Shown here: piece after piece, positions 14,015-27,169 of the stretch | Position numbering within the stretch: the stretch's first letter is position 1 | How the letters are laid out: each line of letters starts with the position of its first letter | Assembly: GCA_027382625.1 (NCBI GenBank) | Contig: JAJKFJ010022172.1 | Coordinates: forward strand, 62,001-126,000 | DNA length: 64,000 nucleotides | Origin: Tetmemena sp. SeJ-2015 | Taxonomy: Eukaryota > Ciliophora > Spirotrichea > Sporadotrichida > Oxytrichidae | Direction of reading: 5' to 3' | Position numbers and translations under genes: made by a program | Notes under the pieces: model-generated | What the model was told of the DNA's origin: nothing | What the model saw: only the letters and a program-made list of their open reading frames with translations | Databases searched by the model: none

Positions 14015-14360
14015 ATCATTCTTCCCACTTAAAAAAAGTTAGCCTTTTATTCTAAAATATTTCTAGAAGAGTATCAACAACCTTAAGAGTTTAATTTATT
14101 TCCTGACTCATTTAAATCGCATAGATGCATGGTAAATGAATAGAAGATGAATTATAAAGATTAATAGAGTGAACAATTGCTAGTAGTATAATTGCATCAT
14201 TTTATTTATATTGAGTAAATCTAAATTATTATCAAAAGCGCAGAGTAAAAATGTTTAGCAAGTGAGTATAAGCTAATCTCTATACACAACAAATTTCTAA
14301 ATTTCTCTAGCCTAATATTTGCCCACATTAACTAACACCCTCTTTCATAGGTTATCATGG

Positions 14361-17300
14361 ATGACATTTACTAAAGGACCTAACCCTCAAGTTGTGGAGC
14401 TGCTTAATAGTGGGGAGTGCACGGTGCAAAAGTTGCTAGAGATTAATGCGATGAGTGACATTAACAGCTAACATGAATAAATCCTAAAATTGTAAGATCC
14501 TTCTCTGTGCTATAATAGTCGCTGTTACTTTGCTGCAGTCCTATCTGCAAAGTCATAATATTAGAGAAGCTGGAGTATCTTAATAAGTCTTAGCGTATTT
14601 GTACTGAGGATATAGAAATATGGATGCATTTAATAAGGCAGCAAATTTTATAATGGAATGAGTAGCTAATGATTATTATAGCTTTACCCATGAAAAGCTA
14701 GGTGACTTAATTGACCTCATCACAGTCATGCCGAAAGAGGACGACTCAGATGATCGATAACATAAGTAAGTCCCTATAAATATAAAACTCACATAGACTA
14801 TGATTATCAATTTATAAATGGTCTCTTAAAAAGCAGTCGCGGATTTCAACAAATTTTATGCTTATAAGTGGTGCTATCATCTCAGATTATCTTTGCTTGT
14901 TAATTCGATATGATGGCCTTTCAAAATCCAAAATGACTATCACCATTTAATCAAACGCGCGATCTTCAAGAATACTTGCGTACAAAATATATCGTGCATA
15001 ACTTGATTTCGCGCACTCATCCGCTTTAATGTCTAATTACTTTGTTTAGATTCCCGTTCCAAGCGAATGAAATATTCCAGTTCGAAATTAATTCGTTCCT
15101 TAGACAAATTTTTCGAGACTCCTAGCTCGGCCGAAGAGGAATCTTCAACCGCATCTACTTAGGATAATTAAATGCTATATTTTTGTGTATAAAAAGTGAA
15201 TTTAAATAAAAGCAATGAGAAATCGGAAAATTAGTCACCCTCCGAGGGAGGAATCCAGGCTCAGAGTAATAATATCCTTTATTACATTTTCTGATATTTG
15301 AGTGAGGTTTAAGAAGAAGAAAGTATAACGATTAATACGGCTGGATGTGCTGGGGTGAACAACCACGATGAAGAACTTCATGAAGAGCTAATTTAAATTA
15401 TGAACAACACTGATAAAGAGCACACAGTAGATACGCCTAAATTGGGGAGAAGGAACTCTAAGACACCAACTTCCATCAATATCTAGAATAAACTCACATA
15501 ATTTGATTTACAGATTTTACAATTATCTCACTGTGATAGGTTTATCTCTGACACAATGAATGAACTAAGAAGTTAAAAGAGTATAGAAAAGGAAAAGAGT
15601 ATACAATAAATATGATTCTTTCCTAATAAGCAAATAATGTTTATTGCTTAAAGTAAAATTTTCAAGATTTATTACAAGAATACTTCTTCTAAACTGTAAT
15701 TTGATATGTTTACAGTTGATTTATAATTTATCTTTAATTGTGCTTAATTTGAAATATAATACCGAAAATTTATTAAGACTTCTAAATAATGAAGATAGCG
15801 GAGATAGCGACGATGAAAGAAGTCCGTTCGATAAGAAGTTCGAATTCTTTTAAGGAGAAGACGCGAAAGAAAATACGCCTTTGGGACTAGGACTAATAGG
15901 TGCAGTAAGTGAGGATGTAGGCTTCGGAGGTGAAATTAAGTTGAGTGTGTTTTTAAAGTTACCTTATGAATTTTGATAATGAGTCTAGAGAATCATGAAG
16001 AAAAATTGAAAACCTCTCATGCTTTGATGCGATAATTAACGCAGACATGAACAATCCTTAAAAGTTTATGCTGCTGTAAAGGCTATTTTAATTTGTGCAG
16101 ACCAAGGAAACGCCTATAAATCACGTGCTCTCAGGCTACTTCTTCAATTTGATAAACAGTTTGCTAATAAGGAGACAGAAACTTTTAGTGCACTACCTTT
16201 TCATTCAGTAACCTGAGTGCATTGAAAATCTAGTCTACCATTCTTATAACAGAAGCATCGCAGATTTTGTGAAAAAGCTGATGGTGATATCTGGCTACGA
16301 TTATGATGACGTCGTTGCGAGTCATATTAGAATCAAGCAAGAGATATATAAGACTTCATACTTATCATTTATTAAAGAGTGGATAATGAAGTAGCTTGTA
16401 GATAAGCTGAGCGCCGAATTTACAGAGGAGGATAATCTTAATTCAACAAGTTTGTTGTGCGAGTTGATAGAATTAAAAGACTGCTTTAATCTAATAACAT
16501 CGAAGAAATTCCTGGCAGATATCTATGAGATGTCTTTCCCCTCAATACTCGATTCTAACACTTCCAGCCGAATAGCTGCACTCACAGTCCTCACTTATAC
16601 ATTTATCTTTAATTACCTCGCAAAGATAATTAGACTCATTCCACTTAACTAAAAGAGAAACAAGAGGAATAAGGCAGTCAAAAAGAAGGAGGGTTTCTGT
16701 TTCAGTCTGGGGACTTAAGATTCTGACATCGGAAACGAAGAAGATGACGAGGCACCCCTAGTATTGATATTGATGCAAAACTAATAGACTGTTTTTGAGA
16801 GTTTAAATACAGTCGAACAACCAGAGTCTCTATCTTGACACGACATTCGAATCGAGCATGAAGCCCTAGGTGGACTAAGATTGAAAATTATCGAGCTTAT
16901 GAGGCAAGTGACTTATCTCTCTAACCCAGTATTGCTATCTTACTTTATAGACTCCTCGGCTTTGAGTGATTTAACTGAGCTAATATTCTTATACCCGTGG
17001 AACAGTGCTCTATAATTAACAGTGATCGACATTTACAAAGATATCTTCGATAATTGTGAAGATCCCGAAATAAAGGTGTCTGCACTGCAATCTAGCAATA
17101 TTATTCAGAAGATTATAACCGCATTCTCGTCAGAGTCAGAGTAGGGAAGCAAAGACTTTAAATTTAAGAGTGAGAGGCGAATGAGGCATGGACACATGGC
17201 CCTACTCATTAGGCTAGCATAAATAATTGACTCTCATAAGAATGAAGAAGATATAGAGGAATATCTTCGTGAATTTGGAGAAAAATGGACGAATTTCATT

Positions 17301-17720
17301 GAGATAGAAGTTAGTCCAATGCTTTTAAATGTGCTCTAATTTTCACTTAAATATGCTAGATTTGTACAGTAAATAATTGGGTATGGGTATAAAGACCAAT
17401 GAAGATGAAGAGGAGGAAGAAGAGGAGGGTGGATTTGGCTTCGGTGTAGGAGATGATGAAGATGCATAGTAAGACTCTGATGAACCTGCGTTCACCCGTA
17501 ATAGTAAAAAGAAGAAGCCAGTAGTTAAGATGACGATGAGCCAAGTATAAAGAAGGCCTCTGGTATGTTTGGAGGCGGTGGAGAATAAGATGAAGAATTA
17601 AAGATAAGCTTTAATGTTGACGACGATGAGGATTACCAAGTTTTAATGTCGCATAAATTGAGAACTTTTTATTTGATATCGAATGTATTTCACATTCTAA
17701 ATTTTGTAAAGTAGACATGA
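14361..17720 (+). CDS. SAPS-domain regulatory subunit of protein phosphatase 6
   Basis: SAPS proteins are scaffolding subunits that bind the PP6 catalytic subunit and recruit substrates. The start (TKGPNPQVVELLNSGECTVQ, then KLLEINAMSD) matches the family's opening motif of a short helix followed by a leucine- and acid-rich segment. Later blocks fit the helical repeat fold: KLGDLIDLITVMPKEDDSDD, then FPFQANEIFQFEI, INHVLSGYFFNLI, IADFVKKLMVISGYDYDD. The tail is highly acidic (EEEEEEGGFGFG; FNVDDDEDY). A 284 nt GTAAGT...TTTAG intron at 14766-15049 joins DDRQHK to FPFQANE in frame. Further introns or IESs probably lie at 15150-15260 and 15600-15780, where AT-rich DNA interrupts the coding pattern. 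The frame reaches TGA at 17718-17720, overlapping the next ATG, so the real 3' end is probably a little earlier. Confidence 0.75.
14766..15049 (+). other. Unusually long intron in the SAPS gene
   Basis: 284 nt with GTAAGT donor and TTTGTTTAG acceptor, far longer than the 25-130 nt introns elsewhere in the window. It contains CGCGCG-rich patches near 14957 and 15010. It may itself carry an IES or a regulatory or RNA element. Confidence 0.6.
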
Positions 17721-18307
17721 GCCGCAGAAATAAACCCAAGAAGAAAAAGTAGAACAAGCCGTAATAGCCACCCACTCTACCGTTGAACCATCAATAAATT
17801 CTTCAGAAGCTACCGGAAAATTCTCCCTTTCACTAAAATATCGGAGGGGTTTCCTTTAGTCCGTTCAATTAGGCACGTAGGACAATAGAGACTAACTTAA
17901 AAGAAGGATTTGATGCAGCTAACATCATTAACGAGGAATATATAGCCAATAATTACTGGAAGGTCAATCCTATAGACGGTGAGGAGGTTGAAAACATGCT
18001 CAAAGATTACGATTGAACATTTAAAAATAGGCAAAGTGGTATTGCATAAATCTCTAACAGTATTGACTTGTAAGCTTTCTTGGTTCATTTGTAGTCTCCT
18101 CACCTCAAACTCTGCAAAAACTTTCTCATAGTAAATATCCTATCGTCTGAAATTAAAGTATTCTTGTAGAGTAAGAGAAAAGCTTACAAGCACCTCTATA
18201 ATTGCATGAATCATAAGTATTGTTATATTAGCGGTCGCTTAATTTTCTCCTATAAGTACTCTTATTAATCTTACACTCTTCTTTTTCATATCTTCACCAT
18301 AGAATGA
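17717..18307 (+). CDS. Small basic/hydrophilic protein of unknown function
   Basis: From ATG 17717 a basic leader (MSRRNKPKKKKQNKPQQPP) leads into FSPFNQARRTIETNLKEGF and NYWKVNPIDGEEVENMLKDY, ending at TGA 18014-18016 (99 residues). The same frame then stays open for another 97 codons with normal-looking amino-acid use to TGA 18305-18307, so the first TGA may be a substitution, a read-through or part of an unrecognised IES. No family recognised. The start overlaps the apparent stop of the SAPS gene, which suggests a misplaced end there or that this is a further exon of that gene. Confidence 0.4.
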
Positions 18308-18450
18308 TAAGATAGATTGCAGAAAATGTAAAGGTTTGATGCTAACCTCTTTTTAAGAATATTTTGTATGTTTTACTTTCAATATATTGATGGTTGATTA
18401 TGTTCAAGAATTCGAGTGGGTGGATACTATCGAATTTCTTACTTTAGCTT

Positions 18451-19793
18451 TCACTGAGCCTTAACTCTCTCAATAAGTCCCTCGTTCTATTCATCAGCTT
18501 CGTTTTTATCTTCCTCAAAATCTTCAGTCTGCTGCTTCTTTTTGAGGCAGAAATGTCTCACTAGCTAGAATATGATAGAGACGGCAATTAGAACTCCGTA
18601 GGATATTCCCACCAAGGCTCCGTTAAAGCCATCGAAGAAGCCAATGTCTGCGTTCACATTTGGGGCAGCACAAGCGTAATCGCAAGTAGCACAGGAGCAG
18701 TTGGCGCAGCCCTAATAGCCATCTACAATCTAGTTATCTGGCACTGGGTAGTTGCACTAGTGAATCACGTCTATAAGCGACTCAGTGTGGTCCTTAGAGA
18801 ACAAAAACTTGATGATAGATTTTCCTTGCTGTTTGCCGTTGAAACCCTAATTGGGGAATTTTAATGACGTAAGTTTAATCTTACTAGGAAGTCCAAGAAT
18901 GCTTCAGAAGATTAAAGAGAGGCAGCGGCGACGATTGAAACTTTGCTGCAAGACTAGAACATAGTGCAAGCATAATCAGGATCGACGGTGAAATTAGTTA
19001 AAGTCAAGTTTCCATCATCAGGATCCATCTAGTAACCTGTTCCAGCAACTAAAAGAGGAGTGTTAATAATTTCGAGTTCTTACCGAAGGCGGTCTTATTT
19101 GGGTGGCAGGTGTAATCGCACCACATCCTCTTGAGGTTTACTGCGCAGATTGAGCAATCTGAGCCGAACACTGAATCAATACTTCTGAAGTTATTAGCTA
19201 TAATTTACAATTAGCAAAGGGCCTTATAAGGGTAGAGCTCTTTATTTTAGAGATAAAACTTACTCATGATCTCAACTTGATCATCATTTACACAAACACT
19301 ATATTCTATTTTTATAAGAGGAAAACTTTATTCAATTGCAGCACAATAAATCTAAGAAGTATAATATTTAAGATCTGCAGAAAAATATAAATGAATGGGC
19401 CTGCTGGATCAAGGAATGGACAAATTGATTAGAAAGATATCTGAGAGTCTTGCCTCAGAAGTGGAGTTGGGTCGAAGTAGAGAATCTAAGGGTTGTTGAT
19501 TAAATATAATGAAGGATATGATTTGAGTGGGATCAGCTCCGTTGGGGCAAGGGACCCTCAGCCATTGTGGGATCGTTGGGTCCTCTGAAGCAATTCTGTA
19601 CAAGCACGCACTACTTCTTGGCAGGATCTGCTCCACTATTGAGTTTAGTTCTTGCCTCAAGAACTCTGTCTATTTCTGGAGCTGCGCATTTTTAAGCCAA
19701 AGTAGACAGGGAACTTTAATAATAAAAATTTAAAGTAATGTGAGAACAAGTGGCCGCAATAACTGAGAGTGCTGCTAACTTTTGCATCATCAT
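18451..19793 (-). CDS. NPC1 N-terminal-domain protein with one membrane segment
   Basis: The start at ATG 19791-19793 gives a signal-like leader (MMMQKLAALSVIAATC). Downstream the Cys-rich NPC1 luminal domain is clear: VCVNDDQVEIM, FGSDCSICAVNLKRMWCDYT followed by CHPNKTAF, then CNYPVPDNQIVDGYQGCANC with CSCATCDYAC. In animals this domain binds cholesterol in the lysosome and hands it to the 13-pass membrane part. Here only one membrane segment follows (ALVGISYGVLIAVSIIFQL), then a short charged tail ending at TGA 18451-18453, so the sterol-sensing and permease domains are absent. An intron of about 35 nt follows the TAFG block near 19060-19095. The first 110 codons contain a frame ambiguity and a TGA at 19409-19411, so the 5' exon structure is uncertain; it could be two genes. 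Confidence 0.65.
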
Positions 19794-19898
19794 GATAATT
19801 ATTAGTTATTATATTTATAATCGATCTATTCATTCGCCCCATGCTTATGTGCAAATGGGATATATTGATTTGCTTTAGTTAAATTGCAAAATAGCTAA

Positions 19899-22226
19899 AT
19901 GAACAACAACATATTTTTAAAGGCTCTTAACAACCTAGACCAAAATGAAAACTCCCGATAATCATCTTCGCAAATACCCACTTCTTCACTCTCACTAGAG
20001 ACCTCGAAGAGCAAGGAACTATTGCCCAAGCCACAAGGGAATGCCTCAAATTTTAAAAAGCAGCAGAGCTCTGTGATGAAGAGAAGCATAACTAAGGGAA
20101 ATCGAAACAACACGCTACTAGTTGTCTAACAGCAAAGCCAGAGACAATTCTAACGAAGGAGCTGCTAACAACAAGGGGCTTCTGAATTTGAAGACTTTAA
20201 AAATGTAGAGTGAGGAAGAGGGAAAGAAGCCAGAGTCAGCTATCATGAGAGCGCTTGAACGCAAAGTTAAGAACATGGTACTCAAAGGGCAAAGACAAGC
20301 TCTCAGAGATGATGAACAGGCATCACTCTAATTATCTTATGCTTATTAATTCACCTCAAGCAACAGCTAAGCTTGATATCTCTTACTATTTATATTCGAG
20401 AAGGTGAGATAGCTTCAATGGCATAACTGTTCAAGAAATTAGGACAAAAGGCAAATGACTTTGGAATCTATCGTATTTTTATTAGACTTGACTGAGCAGT
20501 TAGCGAGAAGTGAGCACTACATAAATAAGGACTACTTGTAGGAGAACATGGTTAAGACTACAAACAAGCGCTTTTAAGATAAGTTGGATCAGTTAGGGGA
20601 ATAAGAAGAGTACTTTGACTATAAGAAATTCTCAGAGATGGCTCAGCGACTGGAACACAATAGAGAGGCAATGGAGGCCAACTACAATATGCTTGCACTC
20701 AATGAAAAAATAGTTAGATAATCATTAAAAGAAAAACGCTGGTTTTGATTGCTAAGCCCTCGGAACATGCAGAGAAGATAGACCATACTGATGTAGATGG
20801 ACACCATGGATTCGACATAACAGGAATCTGAGGCTGCTTAGAACTCCATGTCACAAATTAAGCAGCAGTCCATAAATGAAACCATCAAAGAATTATAGAA
20901 GCTCTAGTACAAATAAGCCACCATCCTTGCACGCATAGACTGCATAGACAAAATCGCAAAGAGATCGTCGACATCAACTTCCAAGAAAGAGTATTAGGAT
21001 GCATCAACTTAGACTTATGGGCCTTTATCTGATGAAAATGTGGTAAGAGCTATAGAGGAAAAATATCAAGCCTAGATCAAGTAGCTCGAGAATATACTGT
21101 AAGCGGAGAGACAGTTCAGAGAAGTTGAGTTTGCAGGTAACTTTGAGAAGCATATGGAGGCACTTAAATTCTAAATTACCATTGAAGCCAATGTCAAAAT
21201 AGATCCCCTCAAGTCAGATAAACAAAATGAGGACTTCAAAGATAGGACTCTCAAATTTTTAAAGAGCAACTAAAATTCAACTCACAAGGTTTACAAAGTT
21301 CAGGGCAACTTCACTTACCTCAATACTTAGCTTGGAGAGCTTTTTATCGACAAGGACTAGCTTATGAATAATTAGCAGAAGAAGAACCAGTCTCAGGTAA
21401 TTAAATAAAATACGCTAAATTTTAATTGAGGATGTAGGAATTTACAAAAACTCAAGACCCCAAGTTTACACTTCAATCGCTTCCGCATAAGATGAACTGC
21501 ATCCAAAAGATATACAAGGAACTTAAAAGAGAAAAAGTAATGCTTAAGCTGACCCAACATCTTTAAAAAGTGCCCTTCTTCCACCTCTAAGTAGTAAAAA
21601 TAATAAAGACAAGAAGTTAACATTTCACACTTAGAGTAACACTGTAGATTTTGAGTTATCTTTGACTGACATCAGGAGCCAGGAAGCTTCTTTTAGATCA
21701 GTAAAGAAAGATATCATTAGGAAACTAAGAAGAAGCAAAAGAGTTTCAGCTATAGAAAAATGTAATAGGCATGAATGCATTCGTGAACTACCAAAAGAAG
21801 AGATATCCCCAGTAAGGAAAGATTCTCAACATTTCGGAGATCATGCATCACAGAATTAACCTCTCTCAAAGCTTAAATCACTTGCACGCACCCCAAAAGA
21901 GCTCAATATCATCTATTGGAAGTGTAACACCCACTGAGCTATACAGAGTGAACAATTTTGATCCAAGGCATGCGAAATAAATGAGCTTAATAAGTGCTAA
22001 TGTACTTACTATAGCCCAAAATTAATCTTTATCTCACATGAAGCATCCATTAATAGCCACTTCGAAAGAAAGATAAAATCATTCAGCCAGTAAGCTTTCA
22101 AACTAAAATTAAGTAGCAAACAAGAATGCTAATTCCCTTCAAATGAGCGACACTCTTCTTTAAGATAAAGGAATCAAGCTAAAAATCAACATCACGAGAT
22201 TGATCTACTTTTCATCTTATTTTTGA
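19899..22226 (+). CDS. Coiled-coil, hydrophilic protein
   Basis: Begins MNNNIFLKALNNLDQNEN and continues through helical, charged sequence (SAIMRALERKVKNMVLKGQR; KDYLQENMVKTTNKRFQDKL; ETIKELQKLQYKQATILARI) and a Ser/Lys-rich C-terminal third (KDIIRKLRRSKRVSAIEKCN) to TGA 22224-22226. Gln codons are largely TAA/TAG. Frame changes occur near 20130, 20740 and in the CCCCAAAA run at 21891; the last looks like a single-base slip. An intron with GTAATT...TTGAG lies near 21396-21432. No family recognised. Only 23 bases separate its stop from the next ATG, so the two may form a single gene. Confidence 0.55.
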
Positions 22227-22249
22227 ACGACAACTTATTTTCTCTAAAC

Positions 22250-24186
22250 ATGGATTAGTACCTAACCAGATAGCTCGATATAGAGCAAGTCCAATATTAT
22301 GCCTAATATAGGCGTATTATGATACAGTTTGAAGAATTTTAATCCTCAACATTCAACCTGGATGATCTCTTTCTCTCTGAAATTGAATACCTAAAAAGTA
22401 GAGGCTTAGAGAAGTAGAAGTATAAGGAAATTTATGAGACTGTGCGCACTCTTGCCCGCCACTCAGATTACTTGTACGAGATATATGTGTCTTTCTAACT
22501 CAGACAGATGACCAAAGTCACTGAGGTTAATAAAATGAGGCTTTACAATTTCTAGAAGATGTTTGTGGAGGTGTTTGGTCAAAAAGAGACCAGCTTCTTT
22601 GGAAAAGATCACCTAATGATAGATTTCTATAACTCTGCAAGAATCTCAGCAAAAGACTTTCCAGGTAAGCAAGCATATAATCTTAAACAAAATTTTAGAG
22701 TTCATTAACCAGAATGGAATACAGCAGAAGATTGCCTATGTTAAGAATATAATGAATTTCAGATCAGTCTAAGACAAATACTTTCTCACTTTTCCTGGCT
22801 TTCTAGAGTCTATTGTGAGAGTAGTCTGTTCTAAATACAGACAGGGGCTGAAAGATAATGACACACTTTCGGTGCTTCTGCAGAGATTTATTCGCTCTAA
22901 TTCATTTAGAGAGGCAAAGAATCATATCTCTATTTGTTACCATATCAAGATAGATCTCTCTCGAAAGGAAATCTAAGAAAATTAAATTTCCTTCTTATTC
23001 AATTTTTAAATTATCATTTAAGACGTGCTGGAAAACTATCGAGAAAAGCTGAGATATCTTTTCTCAAAATTAATTTCTGAGCAGCTAGATAAGTACTCCA
23101 GTTCCCTTTCCTTTATCAGTAAGATTATAATTAATCTATTCATTCTTCATTTAGGATTACTGAGATTTTTCACTTCTGCAAGGATCTTCAAAGACAAGAT
23201 AAATATCTTGAAACCAGGAGCAACTCTCAAATAGCTTGAGCAAGCTTAAAATAATTCAAACGCTAGAAAGAAGATACCTGATAATGCCACCATAAAACTC
23301 GACTCATCTCATCTTGACTCTTATAAAACTAAGGACTCTATTTTAAGAGCAAGCCCTAAAAATCCTAAGAATCTTTCTGTCTAAACTAAATTCTCCGGCA
23401 TGGGACATGGAGGAATGATTCCTGCCTCTCCAAGTCTGCGAAGTGGAAAATTCAAAGATGGTTTAGGTAGCGCCTTAATAAGACAGGACCTAGCTTCCCC
23501 TTCTAAGCTTGGGAAGAGAAAACAACTTTTAAAGGGTCACTTTAGATCTTCTTCCAGGCATTTACAGTTTCAAGACAACCAGCCTAGTTCCCCTTAAATG
23601 AGGAATCAAAGAACTAGTGTAGATAAAACTACTGATAAAAGTCACCAAACTGAGGATGCAATGCCAAAACCAAGCATGAAGAGTTTCACTAAAGTTAAAA
23701 CATATGAAATAATTGCTTTTATAGAAGTGTTAAATTGGCTGGCCAGAGTGAAAAAGAGAATTCAGAACAGACATAATTTGATCCTAGGAGATGAACGAGT
23801 TTAGGAGCATAAGTTTGAGTTTAAGGAGATGTGCGAGATAATTCTTTGCTCTCTGGATAATAAGTCCTTCTTTTTAAAGGATGGAAGGATAGAGACACTC
23901 CATGATGAAGATCTTAGAATGACTTTTGAGGAGTTCTGCACTTCTCTGCTAATTGTGGGCCATCTCTATCACAAAAAGCTTTTGCTCTATCAAGAATTCT
24001 CCTTGGTTGAGGCTTTGGATGATTTCATTCATCATTTTAAGAAATATAAAGTATCTATTTAGTTCTTCATTTGCTGAACAGATTCGCAATAGACTCAAAC
24101 CCCCTCTATAGAAAGAGATTGGAGAAGATGATGAAAATGAACTTCGAGTCAAACTTTACGAAACCTGGCGGAAGCACTGGAGGTGA
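22250..24186 (+). CDS. Unrecognised alpha-helical protein
   Basis: From ATG 22250 the protein opens MDQYLTRQLDIEQVQYYAQY and runs through helical sequence with many Phe, Tyr and Leu (YETVRTLARHSDYLYEIYVS; LVEALDDFIHHFKKYK), a central basic Ser-rich segment (PASPSLRSGKFKDGLGSAL), and a C terminus ENELRVKLYETWRKHWR before TGA 24184-24186. Three short introns are visible: near 22663-22700 (GTAAGC...TTTTAG), 23119-23155 (GTAAGA...ATTTAG) and 24051-24081 (GTATCT...AACAG). Each keeps frame. No domain recognised. The intron set makes the gene model fairly firm although its function is unknown. Confidence 0.65.
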
Positions 24187-24233
24187 GTCTAAAGCATAAC
24201 CTGGAAGCACGGTTTAAAATATAATTTAAAGTA

Positions 24234-24463
24234 ATGGTTGTGGACGATCCAAACAAATAAGAAAACTTTGGCCAGATTCTATAAAGGCTAAAAAGGGAAA
24301 AGATGCAAAGTAACTAAATCTTTATTTTGATTATTTCTTTAATTAAAGAGATGAAGAGGATAAGAAAAAGAAAGAGCAGACAGCAGCATAAACGTGCTTG
24401 CAAAATCATAATACTATCTAAAATTCACTGACTGAATATTATTTTTCAATTTATACTGAGTGA
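24234..24463 (+). CDS. Small Lys/Glu-rich protein
   Basis: A short gene opening MVVDDPNKQENFGQILQRLK, with a GTAACT...TTAAAG intron near 24310-24348 followed by a DEEDKKKKEQTAAQ segment, ending at TGA 24461-24463. About 60 residues. The intron supports it being real, but the residues after the Lys/Glu run look like non-coding sequence, so the true end may be different. No family recognised. Confidence 0.4.
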
Positions 24464-24514
24464 GTGAATTTTGTAAGATTGTAAATTATTTAATTGTTTA
24501 AAAAGAGATAAAGT

Positions 24515-27018
24515 ATGAACACTAACAACTACTTTGTTAATGACTATGCTAAGTATGTGGGGAAATAGGCCCCTAGCAACCCTCGTTAGGGCTCACTCGC
24601 AAATAAGTAATAAATTTAATCCAATCACCAATCAACTTAGATACTTCAAGAAACTAGTTGGCGATGCAAAGAATGACAGTACTCAAAGTAAAATACTTAT
24701 CTGATATTTTTTTATATTATCTTTTTAGATGGGATAAATCGGGATGTAGTATCCACAAAGGCTGCTTCTTCCATCCACTAGAGAACTTCAAGGACAATAG
24801 ACAAAGAAAACTATCAAGGAGCAGAAATTAACACATCCCAAATTAAAAGAGATGCGAAGTGTGGGGATCTAACCCAAGATTGGTCTCACAGATTTTTTAA
24901 AACCTCCGAGGTAGTAGAATAGAGTAAGTCTTATTAAATTAAAAATCTTTTTTCTCTCTAAGAAAATACAAAAGCTCAATGATATTTTAGGACTAAATAA
25001 AGCCTTCCTAGCCGTATGAAGGCGCCGGACATGCATGAAAATCGTTTTAGTACAACAATTGGGAATAATTCTCGGTCTGGATCTCGAGTGCGCACTAATC
25101 AGCAGTACACTCGAGGAGTGCTAAATGAAAATTATATCTCTCCAACAATTTAAAGCAACTAAGTTTTCTATCCTGATCCTGCTATAATATCAGGAGCAAA
25201 TGATTACGATCGAACTTTAAAACCAAACAACCAATAGACTGTAAGCAATTAACATTAACTATTCTTTGCCTCTAATAATCTTTGTGTAGTTTTAAATTAA
25301 GCGTTAATCAGTAGAAAGAAGTGGGTTTAGTGGCCCTGAATTGAGGTTATGCAACAGCTATATTCCTACCAAATCTAATATAGTTATATGGCAAATTGAA
25401 GCAGTTATATTTATAAATTTAAGAATGATCATAGATATAAAATGCGTGGTTTCATATTTTTATATAATCTTAATAAATATACATATAATCTTATTCTAGG
25501 GCATCTTTATGTTATTAAGGATTCATTTAAAGAGGAAAGCATTAATTAAATAATACCTTATATATTATTTTGCTTACAGTTATAATGGAAACATAAAGAA
25601 TTATTCTTAAATCTAAATTGGAAGTAATGACGCAATTAAAAGGCAGTATGAAATTCAAGCGACGGGACAAGATACTCTCGAAACTCAGTCTAACTACTCT
25701 CATAGGAGTGGCTATAGTTAGGCTGGTAAGCGTATTAAGCGTGCCTACTTGAATAATGATAATGAACTGATAAATGACAATGATGACTGTGATGGTGTTG
25801 AAGATTTGAATGATGTCCGCTCTTAAGTCTCTGGCAGCCACACTGCCAGATCAAATCACTCCTCTTATCTTGCTAAGAAAGCGAACCACAGAGAGAATCA
25901 ACGAGCCAGAGCCTTATCTTATAATAATTTGATGGACCTAAATCAAGGCGATAATTGTTGGAATTAGCCAAACTTAAAACAAACCTCTGATTTAGCCTCT
26001 CAAAGCTCCTATAGGTCTTAAATGTAGAATTATCAGTAACAAAGCAAGAAGAGTTTGAACATAAATTTGATGAGCCTCGCTCAGAAAATAAACCGCTCAC
26101 CAAAATAAGACCTAAGCAAGCTGAACATAGATCCCTCGGCCATAGATAGAATATATCAATAGATCTAACTCAATAAGAGCTAGAAGAAATTTGAAAAGCA
26201 GCTGCTGCAAGATAAATCTGCAAATGAAACCAAGTTCATGGAGCAATTTAAAGGAGATCAATTCTTGACTTTACATCACTAGAGAACTAAGATGAGAGAT
26301 TAAACCAGAGAGGCTTGCTTAAATAAAACTCAGTAGTTTGAATCTAAGAAACTTAATGAAAAGGCACTATTGCAGTAGTAAGTTAAACTTTAAGCTAATG
26401 AAATATAGTAATGAAGGATAGCCAGGATATTTCAAAGGTTAAATAGGCCAGAGCAACGAGGATAGGAAACGTGTGAAGCAGATAAAGCTAGACGATTTGA
26501 GAAAGACCTTAGAAAATTAGATGAAGCAAAAGGAAGTTGAAAGAGAAGTCAGCAAAGTTCAAAATGAAGTTATAGGAAATAAAATTGTACTTCAAGATAT
26601 AGCTAATAACTAAGCAGTAAGTTTAGAGAAGGATCTTAATTTCAAATAGGTGAGATTTGAAGAGAACAATAGGAAGCAAAGAATTCAGAGAGAACTCAAA
26701 GCCTTTTATGATAAAGCTATAACTGAGAAGGATCAAGATAATTTTAAGAGGGAGATGGCAGACTTTCTTAAAAATCAGATATTTCAACGCAAGCATAATA
26801 GAGAAAAATCTGAAACTGGATAAGTATACCCACATAAAAATCAAGATTATAGCAGAATCGCTGATATTCATAATGCAAGAGATGGATCTAGAACTAGCAG
26901 AGCTGGTGATTTTGAGTCACCCACTAGAGTGTAGTAAAAACAGTAGCAAAGAAAACCATCTTAATATAGAAACATTAGCGATCTTAATGATAAACAACAT
27001 TCAATTCAATTTTTTTGA
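24515..27018 (+). CDS. Coiled-coil protein with long disordered middle
   Basis: Opens MNTNNYFVNDYAKYVGKQAP with at least three GT-AG introns in the first 500 bases (near 24605-24640, 24688-24728 and 24925-25010). The middle is rich in Asn, Ser, Arg and Gln. The last 250 residues are a strong coiled coil (DDLRKTLENQMKQKEVEREV; LEKDLNFKQVRFEENNRKQR) before a Gln-rich tail and TGA 27016-27018. The AT-rich stretch at 25250-25560 interrupts coding and may hold an intron plus an IES. No named family; a ciliary or basal-body role is possible but not shown. Confidence 0.55.
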
Positions 27019-27169
27019 AACTAAAATTTAATTGACTAGAGTTTATCGATATCAAGCTTTGAAAACATTTTCCATTTATTTGAACCTCAGCCAATAACTT
27101 GCCGATTCTTTCTTATTATCCTAAAACAGTATTTAGTTACTCATAAATTCTAATTTAAAATAATCAGGA

